Shown: positions 34,365-48,999, numbered from the stretch's first letter. The stretch is 64,000 nucleotides of DNA from Kitasatospora aureofaciens (GCF_001188955.3 NZ_JPRF03000022.1:92935-156934), one strand, 5' to 3'. Program-made: numbers and translations. Notes: generated by a model not told the origin, from the letters alone.

Positions 34365-34606
34365 CCGCGAACCCTTTCGACAACGACGCGGGTGAGTTCC
34401 ACGTGCTGGTCAACGAGGAGGGGCAGCACTCCCTGTGGCCGGCCTTCGCCGCGGTGCCCGCCGGTTGGCAGTCCGTCTTCGGCCCCGGCTCCCGGGGTTC
34501 CGCCCTGGAGTACGTCGAGACCTCCTGGACCGACATCCGGCCCAGGAGCGTGGGCTCGCCGGAGCGTTCCGGCACCGTGACGGCCGAGGGGGCGGCGAAC
34601 CGATGA
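34361..34606 (+). CDS. MbtH-family NRPS accessory protein
   Basis: 81-residue MbtH-like protein that binds adenylation domains and supports their folding or activity. It has NPFDN near the N terminus, then [19 protein letters not shown] and [11 protein letters not shown], the family signature with its conserved Trp residues. ATG 34361 overlaps the upstream stop, and its own stop overlaps the NRPS2 start (ATGA), so it is made together with NRPS2. It may serve NRPS1 as well. Confidence 0.95.
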   Translation: MTANPFDNDAGEFHVLVNEEGQHSLWPAFAAVPAGWQSVFGPGSRGSALEYVETSWTDIRPRSVGSPERSGTVTAEGAANR

Positions 34607-37600
34607 GTCCGGTACCGCGCACCCTGGCCGCCCTCTTCGAGGAGCGGGTGGCAGCCTCGCCCGGCGCACCCGCGCTGACGGCCGGTGCGACCACCCTCAC
34701 CTTCGACCGCCTCAACCGGCTCGCCAACGGGCTGGCGCACGAGCTGATCCGGCGGGGCCTCGGTCCGGGCGACCTGGTCGGCCTCGCCCTCCCGCGCGAC
34801 CTGCGCACCGTCGTGGCGACCATCGCCGTGGCGAAGGCCGGCGCGGCCTCCCTCCCGCTCGACCCGGCGTACCCGGCGGCCCGGCTGGCCCTGATGGTGG
34901 CCGACGCCCGGCCCGGTCTGATCGTCACCGACTCGACCGAAGGGGCCGGGCGGTACGGTGAGCACGCGGCGGTCCTGGTGCTCGGCGCGGAGCTGCCGTC
35001 CGGGTGGGCGGAGACGGATGCGGGCAACCCGACCGACGCCCACCGGCTGCGACCGCTGCACCTGGGCCACCCCGCGTGGGTCATCTACACCTCGGGGTCG
35101 ACCGGCACGCCCAAGGGCGTCGTGGTCCCGCACACCGGCGTGGCCGGGCTGGCCGCCGAGTACCGGCGGAAGGTCGTCGGATTCGCCGGGGCGACCGGTC
35201 GGCCCGCCGGGACCGTGTTCAAGATCGCGCACACGACGTCCATGTCCTTCGACGCGTCCTTGCAGGCCCTGCTGCTGATGTTCGCCGGACACGAGCTGCA
35301 CTTCCTGGACGAGCGCACGCGCCGGGATCCGGCCGAGGTGGTCCGGTACGTGGACGAGGCAGGGATCGACTACCTCGACGGCACGCCCACCTACTTCGAG
35401 GCGCTCGTCGAGGACGGACTGCTGGCGCGGGCCGCCCGGCGTCCGCTGCTGTGCGTCCTCGGCGGAGAGGCGCTGCCGGAGCCGCTGTGGGAGCGGCTCG
35501 CCGGGGCCCCCGGGGTGGTCGCGCACAACACGTACGGTCCCACGGAGTGCACGGTCGACACGTCGGGCGTCGAGGTGGTGTCCGGCGCGCCCGTCACGAT
35601 CGGCCGGGCCAACCCCGGCTTCCGGTACTTCGTGCTCGACGGCCGGCTGCGGCCCGTGCCGGAGGGCGGAGTGGGCGAACTCTACATCGCGGGGGAGGCC
35701 CTGGCCGACGGCTACCTCCGCAGGCCCGGCCTCACCGCGTCGCGGTTCGTCGCGTGCCCGTTCACCGACGAGCCGGGCGCACGCATGTACCGCACCGGCG
35801 ACCGGGTGAACCTGACACCGGAGGGCACACTGCTCTTCCTGGGCCGGACGGACGACCAGGTCAAGATCCGCGGACACCGCATCGAACTCGGCGAGGTGGA
35901 GGCCGTCCTACGCCGGGTCTCGGGCGTGGCGCAGGCCGTCGCGGTCGTCCGCCCGGACGGCGCGGGCGAGAAGCACCTGGTGGCCTACGCGGTGCCGGCC
36001 GCCGGCGGCGACTTCTCCGCCGAACGCGTCCTCGCCCGGATGCGGGAGCAACTGCCGGAGTACCTGGTGCCGGAGGTGATCACGGAGCTCGACGCGTTGC
36101 CCACCGGCGCGAGCGGAAAGGTCGACCGGGCCGCGTTGCCCGAGCCGCGGTTCGCGACGCCGGCCGCCCACCCCGACGTCCGGGACCCGCGACTGCGGCT
36201 GTTGTGCGACCTGTTCGCCCAGGTGCTCGGGCTGCCGGGGATCGGCCCGGACGACGACTTCTTCGCGTTCGGCGGGCACTCGCTGGCCGCGGCCCGGCTG
36301 GCCAGCCGCATCCGGTCGGCCCTGGACGCGGCGGTCGACGTGCAGGCGGTGTTCGAGGCGCCGACCGCCACCCTGCTGGCCGAGCGGCTGGCGGGCTCGG
36401 AGCCCGCGCCACCGACGCTGGCGTCCCGTGCCCGCCCGGAACGCGTCCCGCTGTCGTACGCGCAGCAACGGGTGTGGTTCCTCGACCGGCTCGAAGGCCC
36501 CTCGGCCACGTACAACACCACGGTCGGCCTGGCCCTGCGCGATGACGTCGAGCTGGACGTCCTGCGGGACTCGCTCGCCGACGTGATGCGACGGCACGAG
36601 AGCCTGCGCACCGTCTTCCCGGAGTCCGACGGCGAGCCCTACCAGCACGTCCTGGAGGGGCCCGCGGCGGTCCCGGCGCTGTCGCGGGCGACGGTTTCGG
36701 CCGACGGGCTCGACGCGGCCGTCGGAGCCGAGACGGCCCAGCCGTTCGACCTGACCTCGCAGCCTCCGCTGCGCGCGAAGGTCCTCGACGTCACCGACGG
36801 CCGGCGCCTGCTGCTGCTGACCGTGCATCACATCGCCACCGACGGCTGGTCCGACGTGCCGCTCGGCCGCGACCTGGACGCCGCGTACCTAGCCCGCTCG
36901 CAGGGCCGCGCGCCCGACTTCGCCCCGTTGCCGGTCCAGTACGCCGACTACACCCTCTGGCAGCGGCTGCTGCTCGGCGATCCGGCCGATCCGGAAAGCC
37001 GGTTCACCCGGCAGGTCCGGTACTGGCGGGACACGCTGAGCGGCCTGCCGGAGGAGCTGGCGCTGCCCTACGACCGGTCCCGCCCGGCCGTCGCCGACCA
37101 CCGGGGCGGCCGGATCGCCATCCGTCTGGACGCCGGCCTGCACCGCGAGCTCGCCGCGGTCGCGCGGGCGAACGGCTGCACGGTGTTCATGGCCGTGCAG
37201 GCCGCGCTGGCCGCCCTGGTCCACCGGCTGGGCGGCGGCGACGACATCCCGTTGGGTTCCGCGATCGCCGGGCGCACCGACGAGGCCCTGGACGACCTGG
37301 TCGGATTCTTCGTGAACACCGTCGTGCTGCGCACGGACCTCAGCGACCGGCCGACCTTCCGCGACCTGCTGGACCGCGTGCGCACCCGGACCCTGGCCGC
37401 GCTCGCCCACCAGGACGTGCCGTTCGAGGCGGTGGTCGAGGCGGTCAACCCGGTGCGTTCCCCCGCCCGGCACCCGCTGTTCCAGACCATGCTCGTCTTC
37501 GAGGACGTCAACGGTGACCGCTTCGAGGCCCCCGCCCTCGCCGACCGCGTCGAGACGCTGGGCACCGACACGGCCAAGTTCGACCTGCTGTTCAACCTGG

Positions 37601-39651
37601 CCGAGCACTTCGACGACCAGGGCGGGCACGGCGGGGTGGCGGGCAGCGTCGAGTTCGCCACCAGCCTGTTCGACCGCTCCACCGTGGAGGCCATGGTCGA
37701 ACGCCTCGAACGGCTGCTGCGGGCGGTGGTGTCGAGCCCGGACCGGCGGATCGAGACGATCGACCTGATCAGCCCCCGGGAGCGCGGGCTGCTCCGGGAG
37801 TGGAACGCGACCGCGATGCCGCTGCCGGGGACCTCCCTCGCCGCGCAGATCGAACAGCGCGTGGCCGAGGCCCCCGACAGCCTGGCCCTCGCCGACGACC
37901 GTACGCGGCTCACCTATGCCCAGATGAACGAGCGCGCCAACCGCCTGGCCAGACTCCTGGTCAGCCGGGGCGTCGGCCCGGAGGTCCGGGTCGCGGTGTC
38001 GTTGCCGCGCTCCATCGACCTGGTGCTCGCGTACGTGGCGATCCTCAAGGCGGGCGCGGTCTACGTGCCCGTCGATCCGCAGTATCCGGCCGACCGCCGC
38101 GCCTACATTGCCGGTGACGCGCGGCCCGCACTGGCGCTGACGCTGGACGACGACCTGCTGCCCGGCGTCCCCTCGGTGCGCCTGGACGAGGCGGGCTGGG
38201 CCGGGATCGTCGCGGCGTACGACGGGACGAACCTGGCTCCGGACGAGGTCCTCGGCGTCGCCGGACCCGAGAACGCCTCCTTCGTCATCTACACCTCGGG
38301 GTCGACGGGCAAGCCCAAGGGCGTCGTCGTCCAGTCCCGGGTGATGGTAAACCTGCTGGCCTGGGGGCGCACCGTGTACCCGGGCGGCGAGAACTGCCGG
38401 GTTGCGCACTTCAGTTCGCTCAGTTTCGACGCGTCGATCCACGAGTTCCTCGCCGCCTTCCTGCACGGCAAGGCGCTGCTCGTTCCCACGGAGGAGACCC
38501 GGCTCGACCCGGTGGCGCTGGCCCGCTGGCTGGACCGGGAGGGCGCCACCGAGCTCTTCGCGCCCGACCTGGTGGTGAACGCGGTCTGTGAGGCGGCCAA
38601 CGACCTGGGGCTGAAGCTGGCGGACCTGCGGCACATCCGGCAGGCGGGCGAGGCGCTGCGGCTGACGGAGCAGGTGGTCCGGTTCTTCCGGGAACGGCCG
38701 CACGTCACGCTGCACAACGAGTACGGACCGTCGGAGACCCATGTCATCACCGCGGCCACACTGCCCGAGGACGTGGACGAGTGGCCGGCCACGGCCCCGA
38801 TCGGCCGACCGATCGGGAACTGCCGGGTGCACATCCTCGACGACACCCTGCGACCGGTCCCGCCCGGAGTCGTCGGGGAGTTGTACCTGGCCGGCGAGAA
38901 CGTGGGACGGGGCTATCTCAACCGGCCCGACCTGACCGCCGGCCGCTTCGTGGCCGACCCCTTCGGTCCACCCGGCACCCGCATGTACCGCTCGGGCGAC
39001 CGGGCGCGATTCCGGGCCGACGGCGCCATCGAGTTCCTCGGCCGGGTCGACGACCAGGTGAAGATCCGCGGCGTGCGGATCGAGCTCGACGAGATCGTCA
39101 ACGTGCTGCTCGGCTGTCCCGGCGTCGGGCAGGCGGCCGTCCTGGCGGACCGGATGCCTTCGGGCGAGCAGCGGCTGGTGGCGTTCGTGACGCCGTCACC
39201 GACCGGGGACGAGCGGCCGACTCCCGCCTCGCTGCGCGGATTCGCCGCGTCGAAGCTGCCGGTGTACATGGTGCCCGCGGCCTTCGTGGTGCTGGACGCG
39301 CTGCCGCTGACCGCGAACGGGAAGCTCGACCGCCGGAAGCTGGAGCTTCCGGAAGTCGGCACCGAGGGCACCCGGACTCCGCCTCGGGACGCCCGCGAGC
39401 GCGCGCTCTGCGAGGTCTTCGCGGAGGTGCTCAAGGTCCCCGTCGTGGGCATCCACGACAGCTTCTTCGACCTCGGTGGGCACTCGCTGCTCGCCGCCAG
39501 GCTGGTGAACCGCATCCAGGCGGCCACCGGCCTCGATCTGACGGTGCGCGACCTGTTCGAATCACCGACCGTAGCCGCGATCGGAGCCCGGCCGGTGTCC
39601 ACCGGGCCGGCCCGACCTGTTCTGCGCCGTCGCACGGGTGCCACGATGTGA
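34603..39651 (+). CDS. NRPS2: A-T-C-A-T, no thioesterase
   Basis: 1682 residues. A1 lies about 1-500, T1 about 530-600 (Ser560 in AFGGHSL), C about 610-1035 (His742-His743 in HHIATDG, intact), A2 about 1055-1560, and T2 about 1590-1660 (Ser1628 in DLGGHSL). The pocket read by eye against GrsA is D-A-Q-D-V-G-T-V-D for A1. The two acidic residues at positions 278 and 331 suggest a basic substrate such as Arg or a cyclised Arg derivative. A2 reads D-A-H-L-R-A-E-V-I, which I cannot assign. It has no N-terminal C domain and no C-terminal TE or reductase, so initiation and release need partners. The free-standing C domain at 24649 is the obvious candidate for one of these steps. Confidence 0.94.
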   Translation: MSPVPRTLAALFEERVAASPGAPALTAGATTLTFDRLNRLANGLAHELIRRGLGPGDLVGLALPRDLRTVVATIAVAKAGAASLPLDPAYPAARLALMVADARPGLIVTDSTEGAGRYGEHAAVLVLGAELPSGWAETDAGNPTDAHRLRPLHLGHPAWVIYTSGSTGTPKGVVVPHTGVAGLAAEYRRKVVGFAGATGRPAGTVFKIAHTTSMSFDASLQALLLMFAGHELHFLDERTRRDPAEVVRYVDEAGIDYLDGTPTYFEALVEDGLLARAARRPLLCVLGGEALPEPLWERLAGAPGVVAHNTYGPTECTVDTSGVEVVSGAPVTIGRANPGFRYFVLDGRLRPVPEGGVGELYIAGEALADGYLRRPGLTASRFVACPFTDEPGARMYRTGDRVNLTPEGTLLFLGRTDDQVKIRGHRIELGEVEAVLRRVSGVAQAVAVVRPDGAGEKHLVAYAVPAAGGDFSAERVLARMREQLPEYLVPEVITELDALPTGASGKVDRAALPEPRFATPAAHPDVRDPRLRLLCDLFAQVLGLPGIGPDDDFFAFGGHSLAAARLASRIRSALDAAVDVQAVFEAPTATLLAERLAGSEPAPPTLASRARPERVPLSYAQQRVWFLDRLEGPSATYNTTVGLALRDDVELDVLRDSLADVMRRHESLRTVFPESDGEPYQHVLEGPAAVPALSRATVSADGLDAAVGAETAQPFDLTSQPPLRAKVLDVTDGRRLLLLTVHHIATDGWSDVPLGRDLDAAYLARSQGRAPDFAPLPVQYADYTLWQRLLLGDPADPESRFTRQVRYWRDTLSGLPEELALPYDRSRPAVADHRGGRIAIRLDAGLHRELAAVARANGCTVFMAVQAALAALVHRLGGGDDIPLGSAIAGRTDEALDDLVGFFVNTVVLRTDLSDRPTFRDLLDRVRTRTLAALAHQDVPFEAVVEAVNPVRSPARHPLFQTMLVFEDVNGDRFEAPALADRVETLGTDTAKFDLLFNLAEHFDDQGGHGGVAGSVEFATSLFDRSTVEAMVERLERLLRAVVSSPDRRIETIDLISPRERGLLREWNATAMPLPGTSLAAQIEQRVAEAPDSLALADDRTRLTYAQMNERANRLARLLVSRGVGPEVRVAVSLPRSIDLVLAYVAILKAGAVYVPVDPQYPADRRAYIAGDARPALALTLDDDLLPGVPSVRLDEAGWAGIVAAYDGTNLAPDEVLGVAGPENASFVIYTSGSTGKPKGVVVQSRVMVNLLAWGRTVYPGGENCRVAHFSSLSFDASIHEFLAAFLHGKALLVPTEETRLDPVALARWLDREGATELFAPDLVVNAVCEAANDLGLKLADLRHIRQAGEALRLTEQVVRFFRERPHVTLHNEYGPSETHVITAATLPEDVDEWPATAPIGRPIGNCRVHILDDTLRPVPPGVVGELYLAGENVGRGYLNRPDLTAGRFVADPFGPPGTRMYRSGDRARFRADGAIEFLGRVDDQVKIRGVRIELDEIVNVLLGCPGVGQAAVLADRMPSGEQRLVAFVTPSPTGDERPTPASLRGFAASKLPVYMVPAAFVVLDALPLTANGKLDRRKLELPEVGTEGTRTPPRDARERALCEVFAEVLKVPVVGIHDSFFDLGGHSLLAARLVNRIQAATGLDLTVRDLFESPTVAAIGARPVSTGPARPVLRRRTGATM

Positions 39652-39709
39652 CGCAGCGCGGAGCACACCGCCAGTTCCTCGAATCCCGGCCCCAGTGAAC
39701 GGAGTTCTG

Positions 39710-41047
39710 ATGACTGAAGGCGCGAAGGCGACGGAGCGGCCGACGCCGTCGTCCGATCACCACGTCGCGGCCGGGCCTGTGGACGAGGTGGACACGGTGG
39801 ACGCGGTGGACACGACCGGTGCGAGTCGGCGGAACACCGCGGTGCTGGTCGCGTTCACCACCGTCACCAACCTCGCGGACGGCGTCATGAAGATCGCCCT
39901 CCCGCTGGTGGCCACCTCACTCACCGAGTCTCCGGCGCTCATCTCGGGCGTGGCGATGTCGCTGTCGCTGCCCTGGCTGCTCAGCGCGCTGCACATCGGG
40001 GTCCTGGTGGACCGCGTCGACCGGCGCAAACTGGTGTGGCTGGCCAACGGGATCCAGGTCCTCGTGGGCGGCGCGCTGCTCGCGCTGGCCGTCACGGACC
40101 TGCTGAACCTGCCGGTCATCTACGCCTGCGGGGCGGCTCTCGGCATCGCCGAGGTGATCGCCGGGACGTCCGCCGCGGCGCTCGTCCCGGACGTCGTGGC
40201 GGTCTCCGGCCGGGAACGGGCGAACGCCCTGGTGGCGGGCGCCGAAACGGTGTGCCTGGAGTTCGTCGGCCCCTTCGTCGGCGGCCTGCTCGTCGGCGTG
40301 GGAGTGTCCTTCGCGCTCGGTGCGACCCTGGTCGGCTACGTGCTGACCGCCGCCGTGCTGGTGCTGCTGGTCTACCGGTACCGGCCCGCGACGGCGAGCG
40401 GTGGGGCGGCGGCGGCCCCGTCCGTCCGCGCGCAGATCGGTGAGGGCCTGGGCTTCCTCTTCCGGCACCGGCTGCTGCGCATGCTGGCCGCCGTGGTGAC
40501 GGTGCTGGGCTCCTGCTGGGGAGCCTGGTTCGCCCTGATGCCGCTGTACGCGACCGGCGCCATGGGGCTGACGTCGGCCGACTACGGCCTGCTCGTCGGC
40601 GCCCTCGGCATCGGCGGCGTCGCCGGCTCGCTCGTCGTCGGCTGGTTCAACCGGCTGTTCGGGCGCCGCTGGGCCATGATGATCAACATCTTCCTGACCG
40701 GCGCGATGATGGCCGCCCCCGCGTTGTCCACCGACCGGTGGGCGGTCGGCTGCGCCGCCCTCCTCGGCGGCATGGGCGGAACCCTCTGGACCGTCAACGT
40801 CCGCACGGTCATGCAGACGCTCGTCCCCTCGACCATGATGGGCCGCTTCGGTGCCGTCTTCCGGCTCTTCGCCTTCGGCTCGGGGCCGGTCGGCGCCGGC
40901 GTCGCGGGCGCCCTGGCGGAGTGGTTCTCCGCCCCCACCGCCATGGCCGCCTTCGCGATCGCCTGCCTGCTCGCCTTCCTCCCGCTGGCCCGCGTCTTCA
41001 CCGCCGCGGTGGAGGCGGACCTCGACAACCTGCTCAAGCAGCCGTAG
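39710..41047 (+). CDS. MFS transporter, probable cluster exporter
   Basis: 445-residue major facilitator with about 12 membrane helices after a 45-residue acidic N-terminal tail. It has DRVDRRKLVW between helices 2 and 3 (motif A-like) and repeated GLLVGVGVSFALG-type helices. It resembles enterobactin-exporter/macrolide-efflux (MFS_3-type) proteins. ATG 39710 follows GGAG, 58 bases after NRPS2. As the last gene of the operon before the hairpin at 41072-41114 it probably exports the peptide product and may give self-protection. Confidence 0.88.
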   Translation: MTEGAKATERPTPSSDHHVAAGPVDEVDTVDAVDTTGASRRNTAVLVAFTTVTNLADGVMKIALPLVATSLTESPALISGVAMSLSLPWLLSALHIGVLVDRVDRRKLVWLANGIQVLVGGALLALAVTDLLNLPVIYACGAALGIAEVIAGTSAAALVPDVVAVSGRERANALVAGAETVCLEFVGPFVGGLLVGVGVSFALGATLVGYVLTAAVLVLLVYRYRPATASGGAAAAPSVRAQIGEGLGFLFRHRLLRMLAAVVTVLGSCWGAWFALMPLYATGAMGLTSADYGLLVGALGIGGVAGSLVVGWFNRLFGRRWAMMINIFLTGAMMAAPALSTDRWAVGCAALLGGMGGTLWTVNVRTVMQTLVPSTMMGRFGAVFRLFAFGSGPVGAGVAGALAEWFSAPTAMAAFAIACLLAFLPLARVFTAAVEADLDNLLKQP

Positions 41048-41071
41048 GCACGGTACCGGCCGCGAACCACG

Positions 41072-41114
41072 ACGGGTGCACTCGGCGGAGGACGGTCCCG
41101 CCGGGTGCACCCGT
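41072..41114 (+). terminator. terminator of the NRPS operon
   Basis: Perfect 10-base arms ACGGGTGCAC (41072-41081) and GTGCACCCGT (41105-41114), extended by an inner CGGCGG/CCGCCG helix (about 41083-41088 with 41098-41103). It lies 25 bases after the MFS stop and marks the right edge of the cluster. Confidence 0.78.
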
Positions 41115-41232
41115 GCGGTGTGCCCGGTGCGCCTCGCATCGAACGCGCCGTCCCACCGGATCAGGAATCATGGGGACCGCAACAGCGACCACCGACATCC
41201 CGAAACGCCCGACATCACACTGTGGACCATTG

Positions 41233-44560
<3,328 letters not shown>

Positions 44561-44652
44561 TCCGGAGCGGACCCGATCCGCCGGTGGCCGGATCCGTGTT
44601 GTTATCGTCCTGATGCAACGTCACCGGGTGCCGTGCAGTGAAAGCGGGCATT

Positions 44653-44669
44653 GTGTCACTGTGTGACAC
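44653..44669. promoter_or_regulatory. palindrome upstream of the first GGDEF-EAL gene
   Basis: Perfect inverted repeat GTGTCAC-TGT-GTGACAC, 213 bases before the start at 44883. Its core GTCACTGTGTGAC differs at two positions from GTCATTGAGTGAC at 54328-54340, upstream of the other GGDEF-EAL gene. This suggests a shared regulator. The rest of the 322-base gap after ligA shows no gene. Confidence 0.55.
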
Positions 44670-44882
44670 TCGGGCGCGGTGGTGCGTTTCCGGTTGTCCG
44701 AAAGTCTGCCCACCGGGTGGACCCCGGCATACCCTGGAGCGCAACAGAGTGTCAGCAGGGGTGGGGGCACCGGCTGAGCCGGTGCTCCTCGGGGTCGCTC
44801 CATGCCCGGCAGCTGTCGGTACCAGCGCGGTGCCTCACCGTAAGGCGGCCTGACGGGGCGGGCCCGACGGAGGACAGGGCTT

Positions 44883-46697
44883 ATGGATCGTACGACCGGC
44901 GGCGCGCCCACACGCCCGCCGCAGGGGGTGGCAGGTGCGGTCCTGCTGCTCGGCGTGCTGCTGGCCGGAGCTGCGCCGCTCATCCCGCTGGCCGTCCTGG
45001 TCTACCGGTACGAACCCGAACTGCTGCCGCTGTTCGCGGTGCCGCTGGCCGTCCTGGTGGCGGCCTGGCGGATCGCCCGGGACCGCGCCCGCGACCAGCT
45101 GACCGACCCGCTGACGGACCTGCCCAACCGTCAGGCCTTACTCCTGGCCGCCCAGGAGGCGATAGTCGAGCGCGAGGAGGGCTACAGCGTAGGTCTCATC
45201 CTGCTCGACCTCGATCGATTCCGATCACTCAATGACACACTTGGACATACGGCAGGTGACCGGCTGCTGGTTCACATCGCCCGCCGACTCCATCGGGCGC
45301 TGCGCTCCGGCGGCCCGGCCGGCAGCGAAACCCGGGAGTCCATCGACGACGTCTTCGCCGGCCTGCCCCGGCACTACCGTCGCGGCCGCCCGATGGTGGC
45401 CCGGATGGGCGGCGACGAGTTCGCCGTCCTGATGCCCGGCATCAACTGCCCCGACAGCCTGGAACGAGTGGCCAAGGCGCTGATCGCCGAGCTCGCCGCA
45501 CCGATCCGGCTGGACGGCCTGCTGCTGGTGCTGGAGGCCAGCGCCGGCGTCTGCGTCTACCCGCAGGGCGCCCAGGACGCCGAGTCACTGCTGCGCCGCG
45601 CCGACGTGGCGATGGGCCACGCCCAGCGCGAGTGCAGCGGGGTGGCCCAGTACGACGAGACCCAGGACGCCGACACCCCCTACCGGATCGGCCTGCTCGG
45701 GGACCTGCGCCGGGCCCTGGAGACCGGCGAGGTGCAGCTGCACTACCAGCCGAAGGTGGCCTTCGACGGCCGGGTGGTCGGCCTGGAGGCCCTGCTGCGC
45801 TGGGAGCGGCCCGGGCAGGGGAAGGTCTCGCCGGACGAGTTCGTCGGGCTCGCCGAGTCCAGCGGGCTGATGCCCCGGCTCACCGACTACGTGCTGGAGG
45901 CGGCGGTGGGCCAGCTGGCCTACTGGCGCGACCAGGGCCTCCAGGTGCAGGTCGCGGTCAACGTCTCCCCGCGCGACGTGCTGAACCCCGGCTTCGCCCA
46001 GCGCGTCGCCGGGCACCTGGTCCGCCACCAGGTGCCGGCCCACGCGCTCCAGCTGGAGATCACCGAGCGGCTGCTGCTGGACGACTCCCGGCGCGCCGCC
46101 GACACCCTGGCCGAGCTGCGCGGCTACGGCGTCGGGATGTCCCTGGACGACTTCGGCACCGGCCACTCCTCGCTGGTGCGGCTGCGCAGCCTGCCGGTCG
46201 GCGAGCTGAAGATCGACCGCTCCTTCGTCTCCCGGATGGTCGCCGACGACCACGACGCGGCGGTGGTCCGCTGCTCGGTGGAGCTGGCACACTCGCTCGG
46301 CCTGACCGTGGTCGCCGAGGGCGTCGAGGACGACGAGACCTGGGAGCGGCTGCACTGCATGGGCGTGGACGCCGTCCAGGGCTGGCTGGTGTCGGCCGCG
46401 CTGCCCGCCGAACAGGCCACCGCCTGGCTGCGGGTGCACCGCACCGCGGGCGCCCCGACCGTGGAGCGGCTCGCCGTGCCGCCGCAGCTCCCGTCGATCA
46501 TCAAGCCGGTCGGCCCGCCCTCCGCGATCAAGCCGGCGGTCCAGCCCGCCGCGCGGCCCCCGGTGCTGCCGCCGACCCTCCCACCGGTGCTGCCGCCGGC
46601 CGTCCAGGCCGTGCAGCGCAGCCAGGCGCTCCCGGCCGCGCAGCTGGGCATCACGGCGCCCGGCACCCAGGGTTGGGCCCGTACCAGGCCCCAGTGA
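44883..46697 (+). CDS. GGDEF-EAL cyclic-di-GMP turnover protein
   Basis: 604 residues. Two membrane helices (about 17-60) are followed by a GGDEF domain with an intact GGDEF motif (ARMGGDEFAVLM) near residue 178, interrupted by an unusual ~40-residue insert, and then an EAL domain. The EAL catalytic residues look intact: EALLRW, N in VAVNVSPRD, E in LEITERLLLDD, DDFGTGHSSL, K in LKIDRSF, and E in VVAEGVED. Both synthesis and hydrolysis of c-di-GMP are possible. The last ~80 residues are Pro/Val-rich and low complexity. ATG 44883 follows GGAGGACAGG. One TTA codon (45138) may make it bldA-dependent. It corresponds in position to a conserved Streptomyces gene beside ligA. Confidence 0.93.
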   Translation: MDRTTGGAPTRPPQGVAGAVLLLGVLLAGAAPLIPLAVLVYRYEPELLPLFAVPLAVLVAAWRIARDRARDQLTDPLTDLPNRQALLLAAQEAIVEREEGYSVGLILLDLDRFRSLNDTLGHTAGDRLLVHIARRLHRALRSGGPAGSETRESIDDVFAGLPRHYRRGRPMVARMGGDEFAVLMPGINCPDSLERVAKALIAELAAPIRLDGLLLVLEASAGVCVYPQGAQDAESLLRRADVAMGHAQRECSGVAQYDETQDADTPYRIGLLGDLRRALETGEVQLHYQPKVAFDGRVVGLEALLRWERPGQGKVSPDEFVGLAESSGLMPRLTDYVLEAAVGQLAYWRDQGLQVQVAVNVSPRDVLNPGFAQRVAGHLVRHQVPAHALQLEITERLLLDDSRRAADTLAELRGYGVGMSLDDFGTGHSSLVRLRSLPVGELKIDRSFVSRMVADDHDAAVVRCSVELAHSLGLTVVAEGVEDDETWERLHCMGVDAVQGWLVSAALPAEQATAWLRVHRTAGAPTVERLAVPPQLPSIIKPVGPPSAIKPAVQPAARPPVLPPTLPPVLPPAVQAVQRSQALPAAQLGITAPGTQGWARTRPQ

Positions 46698-46860
46698 CGC
46701 GGCTGCGCGGTTACTCGTTGGCCGGTGGCCGGGCCGGGCCCCATAGGATGGGGTCCAAAGACCACGAGGACGGAGCGCCGAACCCGGCTGCTCCTGCCCG
46801 GGCCCGGTACCGCCGAAGGCGTCGCCGGGTCTCACCAGAACTCACCCTGAGGATCGCTGC

Positions 46861-47157
46861 ATGCCTGGCATCACGCGCGAGGAGGTCGCCCACCTCGCCC
46901 GGCTGTCGCGTCTTGAGCTGAAGCCCGAAGAGCTGGACCACTTCGCCGAGCAGCTCGACGTGATCATCGGCGCGGTCGCCCGCGTTTCCGAGGTCGCCGG
47001 ACAGGACGTACCGCCGACCTCCCACCCGCTGCCGCTGACCAACGTCATGCGCGCGGACGAGGTGCGGCCGTCGCTCACCCCGGAGCAGGCGCTGTCCGGC
47101 GCCCCCGCCGCCGAGGAGCAGCGTTTCCGTGTGCCGCAGATCCTCGGGGAGGACTGA
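46861..47157 (+). CDS. gatC: Asp/Glu-tRNA amidotransferase subunit C
   Basis: 98-residue GatC, the small subunit that stabilises GatA-Gat[23 protein letters not shown] at the N terminus and [20 protein letters not shown] are family landmarks. ATG 46861 follows GAGGATC. Five bases separate it from gatA, and together with gatB it makes the complex that amidates Glu-tRNA(Gln) and Asp-tRNA(Asn). Confidence 0.97.
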   Translation: MPGITREEVAHLARLSRLELKPEELDHFAEQLDVIIGAVARVSEVAGQDVPPTSHPLPLTNVMRADEVRPSLTPEQALSGAPAAEEQRFRVPQILGED

Positions 47158-47162
47158 CCGAG

Positions 47163-48656
47163 ATGACCGAGCTGATCCGCTTCACCGCTGCTGAGACCGC
47201 CGGCGCCATCGCCAAGGGCGAGGTGTCCGCCGTCGAGGTCGCCCAGGCGCACCTGGACCGCATCGAGGCCGTCGACAAGAAGGTCAACGCCTTCCTGCAC
47301 GTCGACACCGAGGGCGCGCTGGCCGCCGCCCGGGCCGTCGACGAGAAGCGCGCCAAGGGCGAGGAGCTGGGCCCGCTGGCCGGCGTCCCGCTCGCGCTCA
47401 AGGACGTCTTCACCACCAAGGGCATCCCGACCACCTGCGGGTCGAAGATGCTGGAGGGCTGGATCCCGCCCTACGACGCCACCCTGACCACCCGTCTCAA
47501 GGACGCCGGTGTGGTCATCCTCGGCAAGACCAACATGGACGAGTTCGCGATGGGCTCCTCCACCGAGAACTCCGCCTACGGCCCGACCGGCAACCCGTGG
47601 GACCTCACCCGCATCCCCGGCGGCTCCGGCGGCGGTTCGGCCGCCGCGCTGGCCGCCTTCGAGGCCCCCCTGGCGATCGGCACCGACACCGGCGGCTCGA
47701 TCCGCCAGCCCGGCGCCGTCACCGGCACCGTCGGCGTCAAGCCGACCTACGGCTCGGTGTCCCGCTACGGCCTGGTCGCCTTCTCCAGCAGCCTGGACCA
47801 GGGCGGCCCGTGCGCCCGCACGGTGCTGGACGCGGCGCTGCTGCACGAGGCCATCGCCGGGCACGACCCGCTGGACTCCACCTCGATCGACGCGCCCGTC
47901 CCGGCCGTGGTCGAGGCGGCGAAGATGCGCGACGTCCGCGGCATGCGGATCGGCGTCGTCAAGGAGTTCGCCGGCGAGGGCTACCAGACCGGCGTGATGC
48001 AGCGCTTCGACGAGTCGGTGGAACTGCTGCGCGAGCTGGGCGCCGAGGTCGTCGAGGTGTCCTGCCCGTCCTTCACCCTGGCGCTGCCGGCGTACTACCT
48101 GATCGCCCCGTCGGAGTGCTCCTCCAACCTGGCCCGCTTCGACGCCATGCGGTACGGCCTGCGGGTCGGCGACGACGGCTCGCGCTCGGCCGAGGAGGTC
48201 ACCGCGCTGACCCGCGAGGCCGGCTTCGGCGACGAGGTCAAGCGCCGCATCATCCTGGGCACCTACGCCCTCTCCTCGGGCTACTACGACGCCTACTACG
48301 GCTCGGCCCAGAAGGTGCGCACGCTGATCTCGCGCGACTTCGACTCCGCCTTCGCCGGCGTGGACGTCCTGGTCTCGCCGACCACGCCGACCACCGCCTT
48401 CCCGATCGGCGAGCGCGCCGACGACCCGATGGCGATGTACCTGGCCGACCTGTGCACGATTCCGTCGAACCTGGCGGGCAACGCGGCCATGTCGCTGCCG
48501 GTCGGCCTGGCTCCGGAGGACAATCTCCCGGTCGGCCTGCAGATCATCGCTCCCGCGATGGCGGACGACCGCCTGTACCGAGTGGGCGGCGCCGTCGAGG
48601 CCGCACTCAACGACAAGTGGGGGCACACCCTGCTGGAGGAGGTACCGGCACTGTGA
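47163..48656 (+). CDS. gatA: Asp/Glu-tRNA amidotransferase subunit A
   Basis: 497-residue amidase-signature enzyme that supplies ammonia from glutamine. The Ser-cisSer-Lys triad is embedded in [11 protein letters not shown] (Lys near 80), [15 protein letters not shown] and [12 protein letters not shown]. Length is typical. ATG 47163 follows gatC by five bases. Its stop overlaps the start of a small conserved gene (GTGA). Confidence 0.97.
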   Translation: MTELIRFTAAETAGAIAKGEVSAVEVAQAHLDRIEAVDKKVNAFLHVDTEGALAAARAVDEKRAKGEELGPLAGVPLALKDVFTTKGIPTTCGSKMLEGWIPPYDATLTTRLKDAGVVILGKTNMDEFAMGSSTENSAYGPTGNPWDLTRIPGGSGGGSAAALAAFEAPLAIGTDTGGSIRQPGAVTGTVGVKPTYGSVSRYGLVAFSSSLDQGGPCARTVLDAALLHEAIAGHDPLDSTSIDAPVPAVVEAAKMRDVRGMRIGVVKEFAGEGYQTGVMQRFDESVELLRELGAEVVEVSCPSFTLALPAYYLIAPSECSSNLARFDAMRYGLRVGDDGSRSAEEVTALTREAGFGDEVKRRIILGTYALSSGYYDAYYGSAQKVRTLISRDFDSAFAGVDVLVSPTTPTTAFPIGERADDPMAMYLADLCTIPSNLAGNAAMSLPVGLAPEDNLPVGLQIIAPAMADDRLYRVGGAVEAALNDKWGHTLLEEVPAL

Positions 48657-48913
48657 GCAAGATCGAGAAGGCCAAGGCCCAGTCCGCTTCGCTCAAGGGC
48701 TTCAAGCACAGCAAGCCCGGTCTCTGGCTGTCCATCGGCACCAGCGCCTTCGGCGCGATCTCCATCGTCAAGGACGCCCGCAAGGCCCGCGAGGAGAACG
48801 ACACCCTCAAGCTGGTCAACGCCCTGGTCGGCGCCGCCGCGCTGATCACCGGCACCGCCCTGCTGGTGCGGGAGCTCCGTCAGCTGGGCTCCGACGACGT
48901 GCTGCTGGGCTGA
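48653..48913 (+). CDS. small hypothetical protein between gatA and gatB
   Basis: 86-residue protein starting at GTG 48653, overlapping the gatA stop by four bases. The N-terminal third is Lys-rich ([22 protein letters not shown]). A Gly/Ala-rich hydrophobic stretch ([16 protein letters not shown]) and another ([19 protein letters not shown]) may be membrane helices. The coupling to gatA suggests it is made with the amidotransferase. I do not recognise a functional domain. Similar small genes sit here in other streptomycetes, from memory. Confidence 0.75.
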   Translation: MSKIEKAKAQSASLKGFKHSKPGLWLSIGTSAFGAISIVKDARKAREENDTLKLVNALVGAAALITGTALLVRELRQLGSDDVLLG

Positions 48914-48999
48914 GCCGAGCCGAGTGCCCCGGCCCGGCCCCGCGCCACGCGGCGGCCGGGCCCGTACCTCCCGAGTCTTCAGAATTGAGAAGGGACGCT

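Noticed and set aside
41170..41232. Extended N-terminus (ATG 41170) of the MetE-like protein
   Set aside because: Possible, but the AGGA is only three bases away and the 21 extra residues lie outside the conserved domain. Left as an alternative start.
44653..44669. Canonical BldD box upstream of the GGDEF-EAL gene
   Set aside because: The TCAC and GTGA half-sites are only 3 bases apart, not the 5 of the BldD consensus. Kept as an unnamed palindrome.
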